Below, in pieces: positions 1-5,245 of a stretch of DNA of 5,245 bases. The position numbers and the translations under genes are program-made. Numbering within the stretch: position 1 is the stretch's first letter; each line of letters begins with the position of its first letter. The DNA comes from Flavobacteriales bacterium (GTDB taxonomy: Bacteria > Bacteroidota > Bacteroidia > Flavobacteriales_D > Sanyastnellaceae), in NCBI GenBank assembly GCA_030728235.1, contig JANRAA010000168.1, forward strand, positions 15,531-20,775, written 5' to 3'. The notes beneath the pieces are model-generated. The model did no database searches. It was not told the DNA's origin and saw only the letters and a program-made list of their open reading frames with translations.

Positions 1-56
1 GCATTTGGCTTTAACCCCAAAATTCTCAAATACGATTCAACTTCCTTGGTTGTCAT
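1..56 (-). CDS. N-terminal fragment of an unidentified protein, cut by the left edge
   Basis: A minus-strand ATG at 56-54 opens a frame that stays open to the left edge, giving 18 codons that read MTTKEVESYLRILGLKPN. An in-frame TAA lies immediately upstream (59-57), so the start cannot be further back. The peptide looks like a soluble, helical N-terminus with mixed charges, and it has no signal peptide. It lies 124 bases downstream of the transglutaminase-like gene on the same strand, so co-transcription is possible but not shown. Eighteen residues are too few to name a family. The competing reading is a plus-strand frame ending in TAA at 58-60, which could be a gene's C-terminus. I prefer the minus strand because it has an ATG and a plausible N-terminus. 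Confidence 0.4.
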   Translation of the reverse strand, partial: MTTKEVESYLRILGLKPN

Positions 57-180
57 TTAAATTTCATTGAACACGCAATTTGTGCTTTTCGATATAGGCC
101 GCAAAAGGATAAAAGACCAAGTTCAGAAATTCGGCGGAATTGCGCTGAAATTTTGTTGATGGGCCAATTCTAATTAGTCA

Positions 181-756
181 TTATTTCCGCTCCAAGTTTC
201 TAATGCATTGTTCGCGCAACTCCCACAAGGTATCGAAGCTCATATCTATATCATTCTCTGCAAGCCATTTTCGCAGAAAATTTTTGTGGTACTCAACTTT
301 AAAGGTATTGACTTGCTCGGGCTCGATTTCAATTTCCTCAAGAATGTCTGCTGTAAGGTTTTCAATATTCGAATCACTCGTAGTTATATCAACACGTCGG
401 TTATTCAGCTTTAAATAGCAATGGGCTTCTGGAATGAATGCAAGACCACCTTCTGAAATGGTGGTTCCAATTTTGGGGGTATTGACTTGGTTCATTCGGT
501 ACATCCCCAAAATCAGTTTTACATTGTCGATGCCATTTAAATCGGCGACCTTTTTTAAAAACGAGTGCTTCGAGCTGCATGTCCCTTTCCCTTCAGTCAA
601 AACAAGCGAAAAATCTTCTCGATTTTGATTTCTGCCGTAAGGCAACTTCCTAGTGTATTCAATCAATTCACTCCAATCTTCAATGCCTCGTTCAGTTATT
701 AAAGCGGTCAACGGGTCGGTGGCTTGCAGCTGTTGGTGTTTGGTCGTGGATGCCAT
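181..756 (-). CDS. Transglutaminase-like (papain-fold) protein, 191 aa, cytoplasmic
   Basis: This is a complete 191-residue protein with ATG at 756-754 and TAA at 183-181. An in-frame TAA at 777-775 lies just upstream, so the start is well bounded. There is no signal peptide or membrane segment, so a cytoplasmic location is expected. Residues 56-64 read EGKGTCSSK, placing Cys60 where transglutaminase-like enzymes have the nucleophile. Residues 109-113 read PEAHC, giving His112, and residues 121-124 read RVDI, giving Asp123. The order Cys, His, Asp with these spacings matches the catalytic triad of the papain/transglutaminase-like fold. The conserved-looking NTPKIG segment (92-97) and the C-terminal WELREQCI (178-185) resemble a family of short conserved proteins in Bacteroidota and other bacteria that I recall without a named function. 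The substrate is unknown: it could be a protease, amidase or transglutaminase, or an inactive relative. Confidence 0.8.
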   Translation of the reverse strand: MASTTKHQQLQATDPLTALITERGIEDWSELIEYTRKLPYGRNQNREDFSLVLTEGKGTCSSKHSFLKKVADLNGIDNVKLILGMYRMNQVNTPKIGTTISEGGLAFIPEAHCYLKLNNRRVDITTSDSNIENLTADILEEIEIEPEQVNTFKVEYHKNFLRKWLAENDIDMSFDTLWELREQCIRNLERK

Positions 757-1043
757 TTCTTGCCCAATATGGGTTTATAGGGTTTTAGTATGATGTCGCA
801 ATAATTTTAAAATACTGTGTTGAAAGCTGTTTACACACCCCATTTCTTCGCTTTGTAAATATATCAATTGAACACGTATTTGAAACGTCGTTCTTTCCGC
901 TTTCTATCGATCTATCTGCGACTTGCAAGCTTAACAAAACCCAGTTTAGCAGCACGGCATTCACATCCGCTTTAGCGATAAGCCCGAACAAAGAGAGCAC
1001 GAATACAATAACTGACCACCGTTGCAGTTGAAAGAACGAACGA

Positions 1044-1089
1044 TTGTGGAAAATACCTAAGCCGCGCAAGGCGGGATGTCGGACCACAA
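1044..1089. repeat. Nested inverted repeats in the divergent spacer
   Basis: TTGTGG at 1044-1049 is the exact reverse complement of CCACAA at 1084-1089. Inside it, CCGC at 1062-1065 pairs with GCGG at 1071-1074 around the five-base loop GCAAG. The outer arms are short and 34 bases apart, and the inner stem is only four pairs, so chance is a real possibility. No T-run follows on either strand, so it does not look like an intrinsic terminator. It lies 33 bases before the MORN gene start, where it could form a structured leader, an operator or the end of a dispersed repeat. Confidence 0.25.
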
Positions 1090-1092
1090 ACG

Positions 1093-1100
1093 TAATTTAG
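1093..1100 (+). promoter_or_regulatory. Weak candidate -7 element for the MORN gene
   Basis: TAATTTAG at 1093-1100 matches five of the six fixed bases of the Bacteroidota -7 consensus TAnnTTTG and lies 21 bases before the ATG at 1122. No TTTG-type -33 element is present at the expected distance upstream, where the sequence is GC-rich (about 1062-1080). This is a tentative site only. Confidence 0.15.
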
Positions 1101-1121
1101 CCCCTCAATACCATCATTAAC

Positions 1122-2705
1122 ATGCGGATCTTACTGATATTACTTTTTTTAGGTGCTCTGCACGTGCACGGACAGAAGCAACATTTTGTAGAGTTTTGGG
1201 ACAACGGACTAAAGCATAGCGAAGGGTATTACGAGCGCGGGGTTGAGCACGGACCATGGAAGTACTGGCACGAAAACGGAAACATCATGGAAGAAGCCGA
1301 CTATTGGTTTGGCGTGCTGAACGGTAAAGTGCTCAGGCACCATGAAAATGGAAAGCTGCAGACAGAGGGTTATTTTGTTAATGGACTGCAAGACAGTATC
1401 ATGCGCTATTTTTCAGTCGATTCAGTGCTGCTTGAAGAAGGCTTTTTTCGCCTCGATCGGCGGATGGGAGAGTGGAACTACTGGTTTAACAGTGGTGCAA
1501 AGAAAAAAACAGAAACGTATAACGACTCCACCGTTTTCACCAACTACCTCGCAAGTGAGAAAAACGAAGTGATGATTAAAGACGGCGTGGGGGTTTTGAA
1601 AGAATACTTCTCGAGCGGCGCTGTGCGCATTGAAACCACTTATTTGGGCGGACTTCCAAATGGTAAACACACCGTTTACTACGTCGACAGTGGCGTGCAC
1701 GAAACAGGGAACTACAAAGACGGCAAGCGCGATGGCGAATGGAAAGAATACTATTTCGGCGGCAAGCAAGAGCGCATCTCGACTTACAAGCAGGGTGTGC
1801 CAAATGGGATGTTTAAGCAGTTTTTCATGAACGGACAAGTCGACATGGAAGGCAATCATCTCAATGGGAAGAAAGACGGCGTTTGGAAATGGTATTTTGA
1901 AGATGGTAAAACCGATATGGAAGGCAGCTTTACCGACGATTTACAGGAAGGCACGTGGATGTATTACTACGGAAACGGAAACACACACTACACCGGCAAT
2001 TACACCCAAGGAAAGATGCACGGCGAATGGCAATACTTCTACTTCAACGGTGAACCATGGCACACCGGGTCGTACGACATGGGCGTGAAGACTGGCGAGT
2101 GGACCTATTGGTTTGAAAGCGGACAACTGCTGATGCACGGTGATTTTAAAGATGGAAAAGAGAATGGCGTTTGGGAAAGTTGGTACGACAACGGACGTGA
2201 GAAAGACAAAGGCAATTTCAAAGACGGCATGATGAATGGCGCTTGGGAAGGGTGGTACCCGAATGGAGTGCGTCAATACACAGGTTCTTGGAATGGCGAT
2301 TTGCGTACCGGCAGCTGGAGTTTTTGGTGGGAGAATGGCAAGCAGCATGAAACGGGCAGCTACACCGCAGAAGGTAAGAAAACCGGCAAATGGGAGACCT
2401 ATAGTGAATATGGATATCCAGAAATGATTGGCAGCTATAGCGACAACATTCCTGATGGCAAATGGGAGTATTATTTTCAAACCGGTTCACCAGAGCGCAC
2501 CTGCACCTATAAAGTCGGCAAACTTGATGGTTTAGTAATAACTTACAACCAACGTGGAATGGTAGTGATGGAAGCTGAGTACAAAAACAACAAGCGCCAT
2601 GGCAAATACATTCGCTACAACGAAAAAACCAATCAGATAGAAGAACACTTCATTTACGAAAATGGAATGGTCGCTAAGGTGATCAAAGGCAAAGGGGCAA
2701 AATAA
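1122..2705 (+). CDS. Secreted MORN-variant repeat protein (YwqK/COG2849-like), 527 aa
   Basis: The protein starts at ATG 1122; an in-frame TAG at 1098-1100 leaves no room for a longer product. Residues 1-17 form a signal peptide: MR, a hydrophobic core ILLILLFLGAL, then HVHG before Gln18. There is no lipobox Cys, so it is predicted to be exported as a non-lipoprotein. The rest is about 20 repeats of the form GxWxxYxxNGxxxxxGxYxxGxxx, typical of the MORN_2 variant and of proteins annotated as YwqK-family antitoxins; that label reflects the repeat, and nothing here suggests a toxin partner. Units at residues 157-396 are exactly 24 residues each. Units near residues 91-156 are divergent and hold an insertion. 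The C-terminus (KVIKGKGAK) has no visible T9SS sorting domain, and only one Cys (461) occurs. It probably folds as a long stack of beta hairpins in the periplasm or at the outer membrane. Its ligand is unknown. It is followed after 26 bases by the AlbA_2 gene. Confidence 0.9.
   Translation: MRILLILLFLGALHVHGQKQHFVEFWDNGLKHSEGYYERGVEHGPWKYWHENGNIMEEADYWFGVLNGKVLRHHENGKLQTEGYFVNGLQDSIMRYFSVDSVLLEEGFFRLDRRMGEWNYWFNSGAKKKTETYNDSTVFTNYLASEKNEVMIKDGVGVLKEYFSSGAVRIETTYLGGLPNGKHTVYYVDSGVHETGNYKDGKRDGEWKEYYFGGKQERISTYKQGVPNGMFKQFFMNGQVDMEGNHLNGKKDGVWKWYFEDGKTDMEGSFTDDLQEGTWMYYYGNGNTHYTGNYTQGKMHGEWQYFYFNGEPWHTGSYDMGVKTGEWTYWFESGQLLMHGDFKDGKENGVWESWYDNGREKDKGNFKDGMMNGAWEGWYPNGVRQYTGSWNGDLRTGSWSFWWENGKQHETGSYTAEGKKTGKWETYSEYGYPEMIGSYSDNIPDGKWEYYFQTGSPERTCTYKVGKLDGLVITYNQRGMVVMEAEYKNNKRHGKYIRYNEKTNQIEEHFIYENGMVAKVIKGKGAK
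1590..2600 (+). repeat. Degenerate 72-base tandem repeat encoding 24-residue MORN-variant units
   Basis: The coding sequence repeats with a 72-base period. Ten units starting at residues 157, 181, 205, 229, 253, 277, 301, 325, 349 and 373 are all exactly 24 residues (1590-2309). They are followed by a 25-residue unit at 397 and 24-residue units at 422, 446 and 470. Most units begin with G-x-W or a variant, followed by an aromatic pair and then N/S/D/G-G at positions 9-10. Further, less regular units run back to about residue 22. The nucleotide copies differ considerably, so this is an old protein-level repeat and not a recent DNA expansion. Confidence 0.85.
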
Positions 2706-2731
2706 CTCTGCCTAAAACGAAAAATCAAAAC

Positions 2732-3415
2732 ATGTCGTTCATCATCGAAATGATCGCCGAAGGCGAACACCAGCAGCAAGATTTCAAGATGCGTATTGAG
2801 GATACGCGGAAGATCGCGCGCACGTTGGTTGCCTTTGCGAATACTGACGGTGGGCGGTTGTTGATAGGCGTGAAAGACAACGGCACAGTGTGCGGTGTGG
2901 TTCCCGAAGAAGAGTTTTACATGATACAGGCAGCAGCAGAGATGCATTGCAAGCCACCCATTTCTTTTAAGACTCAGGTATGGAAAAGCAACTACCAAAG
3001 TGTATTAGAAGTGCAGATTGAGAAATCGCTTCGCGCACCGCATTTCGCGGCCAATGAAGACGGCACTTGGGCTGCTTACCAGCGACAAGAAGACAGAAAT
3101 ATTCAAGCAAATGGCGTTTTGCTGAAAGTGTGGCAATACCAGAGTACTGAGCAAACACCTGATTTTGAATACACACACCCCATTCGCAAATTGTTTCAAG
3201 CACTTAGAAACGGCGAACAACTGGGTTTTAGAAGCGCCTCTCGCATCCTGCGTTTGAGCAGAGAAAAAACAGAAAACATTCTCGCTCAACTTGTTGTTTG
3301 GGATATAGTGAAGATGGATTTTACTGATACCGGGTGCTTTTACTCGATGAAAGACAGTAATAAAATGCAAGCGATTGAAGATTCGCCCATAGATACCACA
3401 AGGCGAATGATTTAA
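2732..3415 (+). CDS. Schlafen AlbA_2-domain protein with C-terminal helical (winged-helix-like) region, 227 aa
   Basis: Residues 8-130 fit the AlbA_2 (Schlafen-type) domain. GEHQQQDFK (11-19) corresponds to the usual E...EFK opening. DTRKIARTLVAFANTDGG (24-41) followed by LLIGVKDNG (43-51) is the family signature, with the ANTxGG and IGVxDxG motifs intact. YQRQEDRNIQAN (116-127) corresponds to the family's late Arg-containing motif. Residues 150-205 look like a short helical, winged-helix-like tail. The protein lacks the long ATPase-like C-terminus of larger AlbA_2 proteins. Short forms of about 200-230 residues, often annotated as ATP-binding or helix-turn-helix proteins, are as I recall common in Bacteroidota. 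The biochemical role is not established; nucleic-acid binding or regulation is the usual guess. It has no signal peptide, so it is cytoplasmic. The start could instead be Met7 (2750). The leader is A-rich with no Shine-Dalgarno motif. The gene lies 26 bases after the MORN gene and just before porZ. Confidence 0.88.
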   Translation: MSFIIEMIAEGEHQQQDFKMRIEDTRKIARTLVAFANTDGGRLLIGVKDNGTVCGVVPEEEFYMIQAAAEMHCKPPISFKTQVWKSNYQSVLEVQIEKSLRAPHFAANEDGTWAAYQRQEDRNIQANGVLLKVWQYQSTEQTPDFEYTHPIRKLFQALRNGEQLGFRSASRILRLSREKTENILAQLVVWDIVKMDFTDTGCFYSMKDSNKMQAIEDSPIDTTRRMI

Positions 3416-3478
3416 ATTGTCATGATAAATACGAATTTGTTGAACATAGCGTTTGAAACACGAACCAAAGCAACCCAA

Positions 3479-5245
3479 ATGATCAGGATCATTTCAGCTA
3501 CCGTATTGGTACTGCTTGTCAAAACTTGTCTGTCGCAAATGCCCGTTGGCCAATGGCGAGAACACCTCCCTTACCGCGGAACCATTGATGTATGCGTTGC
3601 TGGAGACCTGATTTATAGCGCTACGCCGTATGCCGTATTTTCACTCGACAGAACCGACAACAGCATTGAGCGCATTTCTAGTGTAAACGGATTGAGCAGC
3701 TCAGATGTGTCGACCATTGAATTCGACAATACCACCAAAACACTTGTCGTTGCCTACAACTCAGGCAATGTAGACCTCATTAAAAATGGTACTTCGTTCA
3801 ACCTATCCGACATCAAAGAGAGCAATATTTTTGGCGATAAAACCATTTACGACATTCGCATCATCGACGGCATGGCCTACCTCTCGTGCGGATTCGGAGT
3901 TGTTGTCTTAAACATAGATCGCCGCGAAGTTGCCGAAACGTGGTACCTGCAAGGTCAGAACAACCTCGTTCGCGTGAATTCACTTGAAGTAGACGACGTT
4001 TATTGGTATGCCGCAACTGGATCAGGAATTTTCAGAGCTGAGCGAAATAACCCGTTTCTAACAAACTTTGCTTCTTGGGAAGAAATGGATGAAGTGCCAG
4101 CCCCGGGCGCTGACTACACCGACATTGCCCGCGTGAACAACACCCTTTTTGTGACCATCGACGGCAATGCCGCAGACGAACTTTGGCGCGCAGAGATTGG
4201 GGTGTGGGAATGGACAAATGTTGCAGAGTTGGAATCGATTGTGATTGACGACATACAAACCAACGGCAACCACCTCGCTGTTTGTACCTTTCAAAAAATC
4301 ACCTGGCTGGATGAGAATTTTGATGTTTTCACCGCTCAGCAGAACATCAACGGGAACCTCGTATCACCAAAAGGATCTGTTTTCGACCAGCAAGGTAATT
4401 TGTGGGTAGCAAACGATTTTGGAGGATTGCTTTTTGTGGGCACCGACCTAGCAGAAAGAAGCTACCTACCAGGAGGCCCTCCGAGTTTCAATGCAAGAAG
4501 AATCGACGCTTACAACGATAACATTTGGATAGCATCAGGAGGTGTTGATGCCACATGGACTAGTAACTACGATAAAAAAGGCATTTACGGCTTGGTGAAT
4601 GAAAATTGGATGGTGACAGAAATCAACCCAGGGTTGAACGACATCAGCGACATCAACGACTATATGTGCGTAACGATAGACCCCAACGACAACAGCCGCG
4701 TAATGCTTGGATCTTGGGAAGAAGGGTTGATTGAAGTTAGAAACGGAGTCATCACCAACATCTACAACCAAGATAATAGTCCGCTTCAGCAAGCCAATTT
4801 CGGCGGTTCGTTTCGCGTGGGCGTGGGCGGTGCCGATTTCGACGAATCGGGCAACCTTTGGTTTGCGAATGCATACTCAAACGCACCCCTGCATCTGTTA
4901 TCGGAAGGTGGGAATTTCACATCCTTCAACTTCGCACCTGAAATTGGAACGGACGATTTTATTGGGGATATTTTGACCACCCGACAAGGATACGTTTGGG
5001 CAGTAATTCCACGCGGAAAGGGCCTTTTGGTGCTTGATCCGAACGAAACACCGGCAGACCCTTCAGACGACAACTACCGCATTTTAACCAACGAAGAAGG
5101 GAACGGCGCACTGCCAAACATGGATGTATATTCGATAGAAGAAGATTTGGATGGCGAAATATGGGTGGGCACCTTGCAGGGAATTACTGTTTTCTATGCC
5201 CCAGAGAGCATTTTTTCTGAAGAGAATTTCGATTCGCAGCAGATC
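3479..5245 (+). CDS. porZ: PorZ, type IX secretion system attachment-complex protein (C-terminus beyond window)
   Basis: The frame is open for 589 codons to the right edge with no stop. Residues 1-19 form a signal peptide (MIRIISATVLVLLVKTCLS, then Gln20). The N-terminus is typical of PorZ: VGQWREHLPY (23-32), NGLSSSDVSTIEF (70-82), VAYNSGNVDLI (91-101), then YLSCGFGVVVLN (134-145). The second part has propeller-blade motifs such as NLWVANDFGGLLF (307-319), NLWFANA (459-465), YVWAVIPRGKGLLVLD (505-520) and GEIWVGTLQGITVFY (559-573). Known PorZ has two seven-bladed beta-propellers plus a C-terminal T9SS signal domain, about 780 residues in Porphyromonas gingivalis, so roughly 150-200 residues, including that domain, should lie outside the window. 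In P. gingivalis, PorZ works with PorU, PorV and PorQ at the cell surface, where cargo signals are removed and A-LPS is attached. An in-frame ATG at 3422 would add 19 residues; I chose 3479 because it puts the signal peptide at the N-terminus. Confidence 0.92.
   Translation, partial: MIRIISATVLVLLVKTCLSQMPVGQWREHLPYRGTIDVCVAGDLIYSATPYAVFSLDRTDNSIERISSVNGLSSSDVSTIEFDNTTKTLVVAYNSGNVDLIKNGTSFNLSDIKESNIFGDKTIYDIRIIDGMAYLSCGFGVVVLNIDRREVAETWYLQGQNNLVRVNSLEVDDVYWYAATGSGIFRAERNNPFLTNFASWEEMDEVPAPGADYTDIARVNNTLFVTIDGNAADELWRAEIGVWEWTNVAELESIVIDDIQTNGNHLAVCTFQKITWLDENFDVFTAQQNINGNLVSPKGSVFDQQGNLWVANDFGGLLFVGTDLAERSYLPGGPPSFNARRIDAYNDNIWIASGGVDATWTSNYDKKGIYGLVNENWMVTEINPGLNDISDINDYMCVTIDPNDNSRVMLGSWEEGLIEVRNGVITNIYNQDNSPLQQANFGGSFRVGVGGADFDESGNLWFANAYSNAPLHLLSEGGNFTSFNFAPEIGTDDFIGDILTTRQGYVWAVIPRGKGLLVLDPNETPADPSDDNYRILTNEEGNGALPNMDVYSIEEDLDGEIWVGTLQGITVFYAPESIFSEENFDSQQI

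Larger units (their letters stand above)
757..1121. other. 365-base divergent spacer with an uninterpreted 100-codon minus-strand frame
   Basis: This spacer lies between the minus-strand transglutaminase-like gene and the plus-strand MORN gene, so it should hold the promoters for both directions. Most of it is one minus-strand open frame, 1087 to 785, starting at GTG with an in-frame TAA 12 bases upstream. The predicted product has a basic N-terminus (MVRHPALRGLG), a hydrophobic stretch at about residues 25-56, and a basic, Cys-containing C-terminus (two Cys, near 72 and 84). It would end 28 bases before the transglutaminase-like start, which fits a small upstream gene on the same strand. I recognise no domain. 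A chance frame, a decayed gene or a copy of a dispersed non-coding repeat are equally possible. Inverted repeats sit near both ends (816-837 and 1044-1089). No convincing Bacteroidota promoter pair was found. Confidence 0.3.

Noticed and set aside
128..141. AATTC-GGCG-GAATT inverted repeat between the two minus-strand genes as a terminator
   Set aside because: The stem is only five mostly A-T pairs and no T-run follows it on the minus strand, so it does not support an intrinsic terminator.
763..773. CCCA-ATA-TGGG hairpin just before the transglutaminase-like start codon
   Set aside because: Four base pairs with a three-base loop is too weak to claim as a regulatory structure without conservation data.
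781..1110. Integron attC site or insertion-sequence remnant in the divergent spacer
   Set aside because: I could not find paired attC core sites in the right arrangement, a transposase fragment or target-site duplications. The short inverted repeats alone do not establish either.
1422..1859. Minus-strand 145-codon frame inside the MORN gene
   Set aside because: It lies wholly opposite a gene with clear domain repeats and a signal peptide. Its length is explained by the biased repeat codons, and the product has no recognisable domain.
1590..2309. Regular 72-base period considered as a CRISPR array or satellite
   Set aside because: There are no identical repeats separated by unrelated spacers. 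The period is 24 codons in frame and encodes MORN-variant units.
1941..2480. Minus-strand 179-codon frame inside the MORN gene
   Set aside because: It is an antisense shadow of the 72-base repeat: the regular period keeps stops out of this frame. The product is low-complexity hydrophobic sequence with no family resemblance.
1122..2705. Antitoxin role implied by the usual YwqK-family label
   Set aside because: The label follows the MORN-variant repeat. This protein is exported and much longer than a typical antitoxin, and no toxin-like gene adjoins it.
3005..3478. Minus-strand 157-codon frame opposite the AlbA_2 gene
   Set aside because: It overlaps almost all of the C-terminal half of a gene with conserved motifs and shows no domain of its own.

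Overview
The window most likely comes from a member of the Bacteroidota. The main argument is the gene entering the right edge, a clear homologue of PorZ, a type IX secretion system (T9SS) attachment-complex protein confined to that phylum. Supporting signs are A-rich leaders without Shine-Dalgarno motifs, a secreted MORN-variant repeat protein, and a short AlbA_2 protein of a type common in these bacteria. The sequence does not settle the order or genus.

Layout. Positions 1-756 carry two genes on the minus strand: the first 18 codons of an unidentified protein leaving the left edge (1-56), and a complete 191-residue protein (181-756) with a transglutaminase-like Cys-His-Asp arrangement. Positions 757-1121 separate the minus-strand genes from a plus-strand set. 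This gap holds a GTG-started 100-codon minus-strand frame and two small inverted repeats, and no gene I can name. From 1122 to the right edge three genes run closely spaced on the plus strand: a 527-residue secreted MORN-variant repeat protein (1122-2705), a 227-residue AlbA_2-domain protein (2732-3415), and the first 589 codons of porZ (3479-5245, cut by the window).

How the parts relate. The 26-base gap and the 6- or 63-base gap (depending on the porZ start) between the plus-strand genes make a single transcript plausible. Two products should be exported (MORN protein and PorZ) and one should stay in the cytoplasm (AlbA_2 protein). PorZ belongs to the outer-surface complex that processes and anchors T9SS cargo. 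The MORN protein has a signal peptide but no recognisable T9SS C-terminal domain, so a joint function with PorZ is only suggested by position. The transglutaminase-like protein faces the other way and has no visible link to secretion.

The most notable structure is the MORN protein's strict 24-residue (72-base) period, unbroken for ten units. I see no insertion sequence, CRISPR array, tRNA or rRNA. The best candidate for something undescribed is the 757-1121 spacer, which could be a small gene or a copy of a dispersed repeat; this cannot be decided from one copy.
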